Source: Lactobacillaceae bacterium (GTDB taxonomy: Bacteria; Pseudomonadota; Alphaproteobacteria; RF32; CAG-239). From it: DNA of 64,000 bases. The stretch is from positions 1-64,000 of the forward strand of contig JAISVX010000001.1 of assembly GCA_031271345.1 (NCBI GenBank). The letters run 5' to 3'. Below are positions 7,854-16,485 of the stretch, piece by piece; within the stretch, counting starts at the first letter, position 1; the number at the start of each line of letters is the position of its first letter. Position numbers and translations under genes: made by a program. The notes below the pieces were generated by a model. The model did no database searches. It was given only the letters and a program-made list of their open reading frames with translations, and was not told the DNA's origin.

Positions 7854-10772
7854 ATGACTAGAATAATAAAACTAAAAAATATTTATAAGCTTCTCAGGCT
7901 GACAACATTAGCCCTGCTTATAACTGTCTTATATTCAGTAAATGTTCATGCTGATGTCCTTGAATGCTCTCCAGGAACAACTAATAAAGAGGTAGCGGGA
8001 AAAGGAACATATCCGGCCACTACTCCAGACTGTCCGAACGGAAAAACGAGTAGAAACGACATTAACGTCAACTGTATAGCTAATCAGGCGGCAAATAACT
8101 GTATCGATATTATGCCCGCTCAAAATAAAAATCAAGTTGCGCGTATTCCAGAGGACGTCTGCTTTAGAAATGAAGGCTGGTCAAACAAAAGAAACCACAA
8201 TGGTATGGACTATGCCTTACCGCAAGGCGCAGGTGTCATTGCCGCTGCGGATGGTATAGTCGAAACCGCAGGATCCAGATGCAGCACAGGAACCGGTGGT
8301 AATGGTATTCACGTTATTATAAGGCACGAAATGACCGCTCCGCAGTCAAGCGACGACGGGGCAATCGTCCCGAGCGGACATACTCAATGCTTCAGAACAT
8401 ATTATCTTCACTTAAGCAAACTGGCTGTATCCGCAGGTCAGAGAGTTACAAAAGGAACAAAAATCGGCGAGGTCGGAGGAACAGGCTGCCGCGGCGGAAG
8501 AATTGACGTTGTCTATCCCGTTCACTTACACTTTGAAATGAGAACCTGCGGCGGCGCCATAATTAATCCTATGTGTCCAGGTCTGGGAGATTTGTGTCCC
8601 GGAAATACGACAACAGATGAAAACGGAGAAACATCATCCGCCTTTGACCCAGACAAATGCAGAGACTGCGTAGCCAATGCCGCTCAATGCAATGCATCTT
8701 ATGTCGGAGGTGCCGGCGGAGATGCCGGGTCTGGAAGCATGTATCACGAGTTAGTCGCAAGCGGCAGAAAATGTTCTATATCAGATTATAAAAACAGCTT
8801 TACAACCTGCGTTTTCTGTAAGGTTTTCCGAATTCTTTTTGATACCGCGAGTATTGTTGCGGCAAAATCTTTCGCATCATTATCTCCCGCCGTATCGGCA
8901 GTAGTGATAATTCTTACCGCAATATGGCTGTCTTTCACAATATTAAAATATATCGGCTCTTTTGAGGTTAAAGAACCAAGAACAATGATTAAGGAGATAC
9001 TCAATAAAATTATTATCGTCCTGTTTGTTCTTGCCATCCTTGCGGTGGGACCAGCCACATTCTTCCACTTTACGATAGAACCGATATTCAACACGGGAAT
9101 GCGGCTTGCAATTTTAACATCTTCAAACTCTGACATGGTAAACTGCGATGACTTTGAAGTCTTGACAATGGAAAAAGGCGGCGGACTGCCAGAATCTATG
9201 GGCAAAAACATTCTATGCGTTATCAAGACAATTCAAGACTCATTCCTTGACATATTGGCTCTAGGTTCAACAGCTATATGTATCGCTTTATTTGAGCAGT
9301 CTTTCTGGCATATACCTATTTTCCCTCACTTCGGATACCTGCTTACCGGTTTGGCTTTATGGATTTCCGCAATGCTGGTCTTGATTATATATCCTTGGCT
9401 GCTTGTTGACGCCGTGCTTAAACTGAGCGTTGCGGTTTCATTATTACCGGCGGCTATCGGCGCGTTCGCGTTCGAAAACCTGAAAAAATATACCGCAAAA
9501 GTTTGGGAAACATTCATGAACTCGATGTTTAACTTCGTGTTCTTATCAATCATCCTATTCGTGTTGATTTCAATGATTGACGATACCATTGACAAAGCGG
9601 ACGTCCGAGACTTGATGACCGATGACCTCAACCCTGAGAGCCTGCTTAGTAAAATCGGCTGGTGGACAACAACGTTCCTGCAAATTTGTTTTGCTATCAT
9701 TCTTGGATGGGCAGTATTAGGAGAAGGAAGCGACTTTGCCAACGACTTTGCCGGCGGAGGATTGGGCTTTAGTCAAAACATTGGTTCACGCGTCGGCGCA
9801 ACTGCCATGAGCGGAGCTAAAGGCGTCGCCCTTCCGGCAGCCAAAGCCGCGGGAAAAGCGGGAAAACAGCTCGGAAAAGCCGTGGGAGAAACCGTAAAAG
9901 AAAAAGCAAATGCCGCAAAAATTAACAGGCAGGCTAAGAGCATTATGAACAGCAAGCATTCTGTAAAAGATGCCAATGGCAACATGACTCAAAGCTATAC
10001 TACCTGGTCGGGCAAAAAGGTTACAAGAACCTTAAACGTTGACGCCAACGGCAATAAGAGCATTACGAAATCTTCTACTGATAAAAAAGGAAACGAAACG
10101 ACTACTACTTCCGATAAATTTATGTCTGTTTCATCAACAAAAGATAAAAATGGAAATGTTGTTAAAGAAGACTTCCAAATGAAAGCGGCTGGCGCAAAAC
10201 ACTTAATAAATAAAGATGGAACAGTCAATCAGGTCGCTGTAAACGCAATGACTCAAAACTCTTTACACGGAGCGGAAACAGTTCAAAAAGCGATTGCCGT
10301 TCAAATGATAAAAGAACGATTTGGCGAGGAGCAAGGACTTAGCAAGAACTTCGATTCAAGAAATGTAACTATCGGCAAAGATGAAAACGGCAATTCCGTT
10401 GTTCAGATAGAACAAAAAAACAAGAGCGGCGTTACGCAGAAAGCGACTATGACCCTGGGCGGCAAGAGAGCGATGATTGAGATTGAGACCATTTCTAAAG
10501 ACGGCAGAAGATCAAGCAAAATCGCATCTGACGGCGTGTTCAAGAAAACTGAAGAAGCATTGTATGACAAAGAAGGCAACATGATTAAAGGCGATATGAA
10601 GATGGATATTGTCGACGAATATAAACAAGGCAAACCTATCGACGCCCTTGGAACTTTCTCGAAGAAGATACAAGAATCAGGAACGCTGTTCAGCCAAAAT
10701 GACCTTAACCATATACGTGATTACCACAAAAAGTATGGTTACGTAAACAAGGTTGACGGCGTCAAAAGATAG
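7854..10772 (+). CDS. virB6: VirB6-like T4SS protein fused to an M23 peptidase domain (paralogue d)
   Basis: A 972-residue protein. ATG 7854 is preferred over 7821 because AGAGGA lies 5 bases upstream and the signal peptide (ending V-H-A) then sits at the very N-terminus. Residues about 95-240 form a LytM/M23 metallopeptidase with its zinc motifs intact: H-N-G-M-D (H115, D119), a conserved H186, and H-L-H (224-226). This family cuts peptidoglycan cross-bridges. A C-V-F-C pair (320-323) introduces the VirB6-like membrane region (about 340-660). The C-terminal 300 residues carry D-x-N-G-N units like YD repeats. The fusion could supply the wall-opening role of VirB1, which I did not find in the window. 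Confidence 0.8.
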   Translation: MTRIIKLKNIYKLLRLTTLALLITVLYSVNVHADVLECSPGTTNKEVAGKGTYPATTPDCPNGKTSRNDINVNCIANQAANNCIDIMPAQNKNQVARIPEDVCFRNEGWSNKRNHNGMDYALPQGAGVIAAADGIVETAGSRCSTGTGGNGIHVIIRHEMTAPQSSDDGAIVPSGHTQCFRTYYLHLSKLAVSAGQRVTKGTKIGEVGGTGCRGGRIDVVYPVHLHFEMRTCGGAIINPMCPGLGDLCPGNTTTDENGETSSAFDPDKCRDCVANAAQCNASYVGGAGGDAGSGSMYHELVASGRKCSISDYKNSFTTCVFCKVFRILFDTASIVAAKSFASLSPAVSAVVIILTAIWLSFTILKYIGSFEVKEPRTMIKEILNKIIIVLFVLAILAVGPATFFHFTIEPIFNTGMRLAILTSSNSDMVNCDDFEVLTMEKGGGLPESMGKNILCVIKTIQDSFLDILALGSTAICIALFEQSFWHIPIFPHFGYLLTGLALWISAMLVLIIYPWLLVDAVLKLSVAVSLLPAAIGAFAFENLKKYTAKVWETFMNSMFNFVFLSIILFVLISMIDDTIDKADVRDLMTDDLNPESLLSKIGWWTTTFLQICFAIILGWAVLGEGSDFANDFAGGGLGFSQNIGSRVGATAMSGAKGVALPAAKAAGKAGKQLGKAVGETVKEKANAAKINRQAKSIMNSKHSVKDANGNMTQSYTTWSGKKVTRTLNVDANGNKSITKSSTDKKGNETTTTSDKFMSVSSTKDKNGNVVKEDFQMKAAGAKHLINKDGTVNQVAVNAMTQNSLHGAETVQKAIAVQMIKERFGEEQGLSKNFDSRNVTIGKDENGNSVVQIEQKNKSGVTQKATMTLGGKRAMIEIETISKDGRRSSKIASDGVFKKTEEALYDKEGNMIKGDMKMDIVDEYKQGKPIDALGTFSKKIQESGTLFSQNDLNHIRDYHKKYGYVNKVDGVKR

Positions 10773-10793
10773 CGGAAATTTTGGAAATTTTCA

Positions 10794-10823
10794 GTAGCTG
10801 GCTGACCGCCAGCTACTTTTTTT
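10794..10823 (+). terminator. Rho-independent terminator after the virB6 genes
   Basis: GTAGCTGGC pairs with GCCAGCTAC across a 5-base loop and is followed by seven or more T residues. It ends the four-gene virB6 unit. Confidence 0.85.
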
Positions 10824-10843
10824 ACACAATTCTCACTATTTTC

Positions 10844-10871
10844 TTGATTAATATTAAACATCCATTATGAT
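10844..10871 (+). promoter_or_regulatory. Predicted promoter of the HTH regulator
   Basis: TTGATT (10844-10849) and TATGAT (10866-10871) are 16 bases apart, ahead of an AAGAGG site and the ATG at 10914. Confidence 0.4.
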
Positions 10872-10913
10872 ATTAGACAAAAGGTTCATTAATAAAAAAG
10901 AGGTTATTTTACT

Positions 10914-11879
10914 ATGGAAGAAATTATTTTTCCCAACCAGATTAGAATGTATAGAAGACTTCGCGGTTGTTCTATGCAAGAGTTGGCCGATCATTTAGCT
11001 GTTAGTCTTTCCGCTATTTCAAAAATAGAAAAAGGTTATAGAAGAGTTGACCAAGAACAATTAGTGAGAATTGCCGAATTTCTAGATTGTCCTTTGCAGG
11101 ACTTGTTCGTTAATGAACAAAATTCTCAGCCTGAAGTTATTCAGTCTTGGCGCAGAGAGCAAGAGAGAAGAAACAAAATTAATGAAAAGAGCGGGCTTAA
11201 AACTCTGGGCGCCGGATTGAGACAGATTAGAAATGATAAAAACCTTACCCTTATTGAAGTTGCCGAAAGCTCTGACATGACCTTGTCTGTTTATCACAGA
11301 ATTGAAATGGGACAAAGAGAAGTTTCCGACAAAGAATTTAAAAACGTTGCGAAAGCTCTTTCAATGCAGCCCGACGCTCTTAAAGACGCAATTAATAATT
11401 TGGAACAAAAAGGCGCTCTTGAAGAGATTATCCAAAGAAACGATGCAAAATATAAGCTGCTTTCTTCCAAGTCTTCCGTTTCATCATTTAATAACGGCTC
11501 GCAAGACATTAAAATTCCTGTGTTCGGAGTTGCCGGAAAAGACGGCGACATAATTATCGATCTGGAGAATGAAACCAAAAAAGTTGTCGCGCCATATCCT
11601 TTGCAAAACAAAAAAGATGCTTACGCTATAAACCTTTGCACCAGGAGACTGGGAACATTGCTTCCTTCAAGGTCCGTGCTTTTTGTAAACCCTCAGGAAG
11701 CCGTCAGCGTCGGAGATATTGCAGTATATTATAAAGACGAAGAGGTTGCCAGCATACTAAGCATTCGCGAGAATGAAAAAGGTCAGATTTATGGTCTAAG
11801 ATGGAATCCTGACGAAAAGGTTGAAATTGATAATAATAACTTAAACAACCTGCATAAAGTCGTCGCTATTTATCTATAA
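10914..11879 (+). CDS. Transcriptional regulator with two XRE-type HTH domains and a LexA/S24-like C-terminus
   Basis: A 321-residue DNA-binding protein. The first helix-turn-helix (about residues 8-65) has the L-A-V-S...S-K-I-E-K-G pattern of the Cro/C1 family. A second (about 95-155) repeats it with Y-H-R-I-E-M-G. The C-terminal part (about 200-321) resembles the S24/LexA beta-fold (Y-A-I-N-L..., G-D-I-A-V-Y-Y), but the segment that should hold the catalytic Ser (G-D-S-M-E-P in the family) reads C-T-R-R-L-G, so autocleavage is unlikely. It stands alone between two terminators, between the virB6 block and the acidic-protein block, and is the only recognised regulator in the secretion locus. 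Confidence 0.75.
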   Translation: MEEIIFPNQIRMYRRLRGCSMQELADHLAVSLSAISKIEKGYRRVDQEQLVRIAEFLDCPLQDLFVNEQNSQPEVIQSWRREQERRNKINEKSGLKTLGAGLRQIRNDKNLTLIEVAESSDMTLSVYHRIEMGQREVSDKEFKNVAKALSMQPDALKDAINNLEQKGALEEIIQRNDAKYKLLSSKSSVSSFNNGSQDIKIPVFGVAGKDGDIIIDLENETKKVVAPYPLQNKKDAYAINLCTRRLGTLLPSRSVLFVNPQEAVSVGDIAVYYKDEEVASILSIRENEKGQIYGLRWNPDEKVEIDNNNLNNLHKVVAIYL

Positions 11880-11894
11880 AGCAATAATTTTCCT

Positions 11895-11930
11895 AAAAGC
11901 TCCGAAATCTACAGATTTTGGAGCTTTTTT
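11895..11930 (+). terminator. Rho-independent terminator after the regulator
   Basis: AAAAGCTCC and GGAGCTTTTTT flank an inner GAAATC/GATTTT stem, with a T-run at the end. Confidence 0.85.
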
Positions 11931-11952
11931 TAGATAATCCATATAACTTTTC

Positions 11953-11980
11953 TTGAATAAAAAAATATTTTCGTTATATT
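11953..11980 (+). promoter_or_regulatory. Predicted promoter of the acidic-protein operon
   Basis: TTGAAT (11953-11958) and TATATT (11975-11980) are separated by 16 bases. The leader to the TTG start at 12070 would be about 80 bases long. Confidence 0.35.
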
Positions 11981-12069
11981 GATTTCAAAGGACTTTTTAA
12001 ACTAGTATTTTGTGCTATTAAGAAGTAAAATAGTTTAGATTATAATTGCCTTTGCTCGGGGACAGAGAT

Positions 12070-14553
12070 TTGGTTGAAAATACCCAAAATGGGAAAAACA
12101 GCGCAGCTTCAAAAGACGATACGGAAGATTTTTCTGTCGTTGCGCAGCGTTTTTTAAATATTTTCCGACAACTGCACATTTTTACCCCTGAACGCAAACA
12201 GGCTTTTGACGACGCGATTATCGCCCTTCCCCCAGAGGTCAGAGGCAACTTTGGCAAGCTCCTTGGCGGAAATCTATTACAAGAATATGTGGATGAACTT
12301 GAAAGAAAAACAGGAAATGTAAGCGTCAGAGACGGCATTTCATATTCTTATAACACGCCTCAGCCTGTTGAACAGAAACCAGCTCCCCAAGCGCCAAACC
12401 CTGTTCCAATGGCTGTCGGAACCGCTCCAATAATAAATGTAGTAAACGACGGCAAAACAGAGCAAATGCTTGCAATGGTTCTTGAAAGCACACAGAAAAA
12501 CGCCAGAGAAGCCAATCAGGCGCAAATGCAATTTCAGGCGCAGCTGCTTGAGGCTATAAAAAGCATGCCGACAACAGTTACCGCAACTGCCGCACCAACA
12601 TCTTCGGCTGCCACATCCGCTAATCTGGATATAGACAGCGCAAAACTCGAAGCGGCATTACGCAAAATAGTTGAATCTCAGGCTGAGATAATCGCCGACG
12701 CCACAGAAAACCAAACAAAGCAGTTAACGCAGATTATAGCATCCAGCCTCAAAGAAAGCTATAATTACTCAACTCAGTCAATTATTGAGACATTAAAGCT
12801 GATGAACAGAGATTCATTAGAAACCCTAAAAGAAAGTTTTAGGCTGTATGCCGCGCATACTCCACCGATAATGGTCAGCAATTATAATGTCGCAGGCGCA
12901 CCTGGCGTTATGCAGCAACAGCCCCAATATATAAACCCTCAGCCTGCTGGAGAAATAGTATATGACAGAGCGCCAGCTCCACCGCAGAACTACTATTATG
13001 AAAACCAAACGCCTCCAAAAGCCGCGCAAAGTCATCCTTCAAACCAAGATGAAGATGATGACGACGATGATGAAGATGTTTCTATAAAAAAAGATAAGAA
13101 AAAAAAGAAAAAGAAGAATAAAAACAAAGACAAAGACAGAAATAATGAGGCAGAAGTTCAAATTGAGCAGGTTCCCGCAGCTATTAATGTCCCGGATAAT
13201 AATGATGAAGATGACGACGACCTGATTGACTTTTCATCTTCTGATGATTTTTCTTTTGATAATATTGAAGATGAGGAAACAGAGACGTCTTTTGACGATG
13301 AAGCTGACAGCGAAGAAGAGTGGGAGTATGTTGAAGAAAATCCCGCTGTAGAAGAAGCTGATGATGAGTGGGAATATGTCGAAGAAGAAACCCCTGCCGA
13401 AGTTGAAACGGCGGAAGACGAATGGGAATATATTGAAGAACCTTCAGAGGAAAAAACTGCTGAAGAAGAATGGGAATATGTTGAGGTTAACGAAGCTGAT
13501 AATAATGAACCTTCAGAGGAGCAAACTCTTGCCGAGGATCCCGTCTCAGAGGATGAATGGGAATATATCGAAGAAGAAAATCTCGATGAAAATATTGAAA
13601 ATGATTTAATCCCCGCTGATTCAGAAAGCTTTGAACAAACTCCGACAGCCTCCTTAGAAGCTGCAGAAGAAGCTGACGAAAATGATGAAGAAGAGTGGGA
13701 ATATATTGAGGAGCCTTCAGAAGAAGAAAGCTCTGAAGATGAATGGGAGTGGGTTGAGGAAGAGAATATTGAAGAAAACCTTGAAAACAGCCTAACAATA
13801 GAAAATATTGAGCCTCTCACCGATGATATAGATGAAGCAATAAGCGCCGAAGAAACCCTTGGAGAAGAAGAGTGGGAATGGGTCGAAGAAGAAACCGCTG
13901 AAAGCGAATTAGCCAGCGAAGCCGATGTTCCTGACGAAAAACCTTTCGAAGAACTCTTTCTTGCCGAAAACGCTGAGCCAGAAGAAGAACAGGAAGATGT
14001 CGAAGAAGGTTCGGAAGAGCTTTCAGATGACGAAGAATACGAGTGGGAGTATGTTGAGGAATCTTCGGAAGAAGGCGATGAAGAAGAATGGGAATGGGTT
14101 GAAGAAGAGGCTTCCGACGAAGCTGCTACAGATGCAGACGGCGAATGGGAGTGGGAATACGAAGAAGTTCCAGAAGACGAACAAACTATTGTTGACAAAG
14201 AGCCTATAACTTTTGAAGAAGAATATCTTGAGCCGGAAGGCGAAGACGATAAAAAGCCGGCGCCGATTTCATCCGACGGCGTGCTTAACAGAGAGAGCAT
14301 GTTCAAATTTGACGAATACCTTAACCCTACCGCCGAGAACAAGGAAGCTCCAAAAGAAAATGCTTTTGAAATCAACGATACCGAAGATATAAACCTGGAA
14401 GATTTTCTTGACTTAGAAACTCTTGATGACGACAACCTCCTTCTTATTGATGAAACCTTTAGTCTGGACGGCGATAATACCGATATTATTGAAGATTTGG
14501 AAGCAATTGATACAAACGAAAACAGCCAAGAGAACGCAAATGTCACTGAGTAA
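12070..14553 (+). CDS. Giant acidic protein with eleven E-W-E-Y/W-type repeats
   Basis: About 827 residues, function unknown. The frame has no early ATG; TTG 12070 follows GGGGAC by a suitable distance, and TTG 12046 is an alternative. The N-terminal ~75 residues look like a folded helical domain (F-L-N-I-F-R-Q-L, L-P-P-E-V-R-G-N-F). A Pro/Gln-rich and helical middle follows, then a DDDDDDED/KKKKKK switch (about 340-365). Residues about 420-710 contain eleven copies of an E-E-W-E-Y-V-E-E motif, with W-E-W-V variants, in highly acidic spacers. There is no signal peptide or membrane helix, so it is probably cytoplasmic. The strongly biased composition and the repeats suggest a scaffold or multivalent binding protein; this is inference from composition only. 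Confidence 0.65.
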   Translation: MVENTQNGKNSAASKDDTEDFSVVAQRFLNIFRQLHIFTPERKQAFDDAIIALPPEVRGNFGKLLGGNLLQEYVDELERKTGNVSVRDGISYSYNTPQPVEQKPAPQAPNPVPMAVGTAPIINVVNDGKTEQMLAMVLESTQKNAREANQAQMQFQAQLLEAIKSMPTTVTATAAPTSSAATSANLDIDSAKLEAALRKIVESQAEIIADATENQTKQLTQIIASSLKESYNYSTQSIIETLKLMNRDSLETLKESFRLYAAHTPPIMVSNYNVAGAPGVMQQQPQYINPQPAGEIVYDRAPAPPQNYYYENQTPPKAAQSHPSNQDEDDDDDDEDVSIKKDKKKKKKKNKNKDKDRNNEAEVQIEQVPAAINVPDNNDEDDDDLIDFSSSDDFSFDNIEDEETETSFDDEADSEEEWEYVEENPAVEEADDEWEYVEEETPAEVETAEDEWEYIEEPSEEKTAEEEWEYVEVNEADNNEPSEEQTLAEDPVSEDEWEYIEEENLDENIENDLIPADSESFEQTPTASLEAAEEADENDEEEWEYIEEPSEEESSEDEWEWVEEENIEENLENSLTIENIEPLTDDIDEAISAEETLGEEEWEWVEEETAESELASEADVPDEKPFEELFLAENAEPEEEQEDVEEGSEELSDDEEYEWEYVEESSEEGDEEEWEWVEEEASDEAATDADGEWEWEYEEVPEDEQTIVDKEPITFEEEYLEPEGEDDKKPAPISSDGVLNRESMFKFDEYLNPTAENKEAPKENAFEINDTEDINLEDFLDLETLDDDNLLLIDETFSLDGDNTDIIEDLEAIDTNENSQENANVTE

Positions 14554-14592
14554 TTTAAAATGTATATTATTGGGTAAATGGAAAGAAAGTAA

Positions 14593-14621
14593 TTTACAAA
14601 ATAGTATAGCTAAACTACACT
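14593..14621 (+). promoter_or_regulatory. Possible internal promoter
   Basis: TTTACA (14593-14598) and TACACT (14616-14621) have 17-base spacing in the 89-base gap before the next gene. It would give a very short leader to ATG 14643. Confidence 0.3.
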
Positions 14622-14642
14622 AATGCTTTGAGGAGTTTAGTC

Positions 14643-15212
14643 ATGGCGAACGAAAATATAACTGAAAAAAAATCTAGTATTGAAGAAGAACTTTGGTATT
14701 TAAACAACTATGTTCTGCTTCGCGACTATTATGACAGAACCGTATCAAGAATTGCGGCGCGCTGTATCCGCAAAGGCAATATCGCGATTGAAGACTATCC
14801 TTTTTACGGATATATACTGGATGTTTTAGAAGAAATATCAGAAGTCGGAGATTATTTGCTGGCTCATAAAGAGCTTTATCCATATATAGAAAAGAAAATC
14901 GCCGGAGGCATTGACGCCTTTAAGAAAAACCTAAAAGAATATAAAGACGAATTATTCAAAAACTCATCTCCTGATATGATAAAAGACGACACCAACAAAG
15001 AAATCGATAAAATGAGAAAAGCTCTGGGAGAAATACAAGACAAGCCGTCCTTTGACCCTACGGCAGGAGCCGGAATGGGCATGGATGAGCTTATGAACAA
15101 ACTCCTTGCTAAAGAAAATGAAGCCGCTAAAGGCGAGACAAGAAAAGTTATGAAAGTAAAAAAAGCAGCAGCTAATCAGGCTGTTCCAAGTAAAAACGAG
15201 ACAGAGGAATAA
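14643..15212 (+). CDS. Conserved-looking soluble protein of unknown function
   Basis: A 189-residue protein that I do not recognise. ATG 14643 is chosen because AGGAG lies 7 bases upstream; the earlier in-frame start at 14628 overlaps that site. The first ~110 residues are rich in aromatic and charged residues and probably helical (E-L-W-Y-L-N-N-Y; D-Y-P-F-Y-G-Y-I-L-D-V-L-E-E-I). A linker and a Gly/Met-rich segment (G-M-G-M-D-E-L-M-N-K-L) precede a lysine-rich tail. No signal peptide or membrane helix is visible. It is 2 bases upstream of the secretin-like lipoprotein gene, so the two are almost certainly co-translated. Confidence 0.6.
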   Translation: MANENITEKKSSIEEELWYLNNYVLLRDYYDRTVSRIAARCIRKGNIAIEDYPFYGYILDVLEEISEVGDYLLAHKELYPYIEKKIAGGIDAFKKNLKEYKDELFKNSSPDMIKDDTNKEIDKMRKALGEIQDKPSFDPTAGAGMGMDELMNKLLAKENEAAKGETRKVMKVKKAAANQAVPSKNETEE

Positions 15213-15214
15213 AT

Positions 15215-16474
15215 ATGAAAAAAACTATATTTACTAAATTTATACCGCTTATCCTTTTAATCACTTTAACTTTGGGATGCAGTAACTCTAATGAGGCTCC
15301 GATTGTTAATAATAGGGATATGATTTCCGCTGATATTATTCCGCCTCAAGACCCGTTAGCGGTACGCACATCAAAAGGCGCCAGCTCTCTTGACTTGGAA
15401 ACTCCTTTACGCTGCTCGGTTAACTGGAAAACCCAGGAGATGATTTCCGCTCTTCCTTTTAACATCACGGCTTTCAACCTTGTAAAAAATGGTCACAACG
15501 ACATTCTTCCCCGTTTTGAAGTCACAGGATTTTCTTTTGAAACAATGTCGGCAGAAAAAGCTTTGTTAAAGCTTACTAAAGAAGCCGGCATAAAGCTTGT
15601 CGCAAAAGATGGTCCTTATGCAAAAATCGCCGCGGAAAACTTAAGAGGCGAGTTTACGGAAGTTGTTAATATGATCACCGAGGCTGCGGATATATACTAT
15701 TCTTATGATGAAAGCAAAAAGACAATCACTATCAGCCACAAGGCAAGCTTTAGTTTATTCACCCCTCAATCGCGTCCTATTATGCTTGGTCTTTTAGACG
15801 TTTTAAGAGGCGCTGGAATTACAGATGCGACTACCGACTGGGCAGATTACTCAATTACTTTTGACGCTGATTACGAGATAAAAAACAAGATTATGGGCTT
15901 GATTAAATCTTTTGAAGACAACCCAACTCTTATAGTGTATGACATAAGCGTTTTCAGACTTTATCCTTACGACCAGCAAGAAGAAGTAAACTGGCAGGAA
16001 TTAATGAAAGCTTTTGACTTTGGCACAATAAAAACAGCTAAAGCCGGAGTTATCGGCAGAGTTCTTACAACATCAAACGAGCTAAACATTAATACCTTGA
16101 GAGAGTTCCTTGGCACGCAGGCAATGATTATGCCTGTGAGCGAAGGAAAATTTGTTGTGCCTAACAAATGGTTTGCCAGATTTGATATTGGCAAATGCGG
16201 AAGCAGAACTTCTCTTGAGCAGGATTTATCTATTTTATCTCAATCTTCTTTGGAACAAAAGAATAGAATTTTCTCAAATATTACTCTTGAAGCTACAGGC
16301 GGACAAATTACACAATTCAATGTAAGAAGCCGTTTAGGAGAAAACTTCTTAATTATCGGTATTCCAAATGGTATCTTTGGAGTTGATAAACCTAAATCTG
16401 AAACTGTCGTATTTATTGTTCCAAGAATAATCAGAACCATAAAAACAACAAGCAAGATAAAAAATAATCTGTAA
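15215..16474 (+). CDS. Secretin-like outer-membrane lipoprotein
   Basis: A 419-residue lipoprotein: signal with lipobox T-L-G-C (Cys near residue 22). Residues about 108-170 match the secretin N0/STN pattern (F-S-F-E-T-M-S-A-E-K-A-L...K-T-I-T-I-S). A second alpha/beta domain and a C-terminal beta-rich part follow, ending in V-V-F-I-V-P-R-I-I-R, which parallels the I-I-L-T-P-V-I-L end of the PilN secretin encoded at 46025-47665. Overall domain order therefore looks like a short secretin relative. It could make a second outer-membrane ring or a lipoprotein partner of the T4SS core. Secretin membership is inferred from motif order; a profile search would settle it. Confidence 0.5.
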   Translation: MKKTIFTKFIPLILLITLTLGCSNSNEAPIVNNRDMISADIIPPQDPLAVRTSKGASSLDLETPLRCSVNWKTQEMISALPFNITAFNLVKNGHNDILPRFEVTGFSFETMSAEKALLKLTKEAGIKLVAKDGPYAKIAAENLRGEFTEVVNMITEAADIYYSYDESKKTITISHKASFSLFTPQSRPIMLGLLDVLRGAGITDATTDWADYSITFDADYEIKNKIMGLIKSFEDNPTLIVYDISVFRLYPYDQQEEVNWQELMKAFDFGTIKTAKAGVIGRVLTTSNELNINTLREFLGTQAMIMPVSEGKFVVPNKWFARFDIGKCGSRTSLEQDLSILSQSSLEQKNRIFSNITLEATGGQITQFNVRSRLGENFLIIGIPNGIFGVDKPKSETVVFIVPRIIRTIKTTSKIKNNL

Positions 16475-16485
16475 AGGATATAAAA

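Noticed and set aside
13158-14546. Long serine-rich open frame on the minus strand
   Set aside because: It is the reverse reading of the acidic Glu/Trp repeats; no ribosome site, and composition is explained by GAA/GAG codons read backwards.
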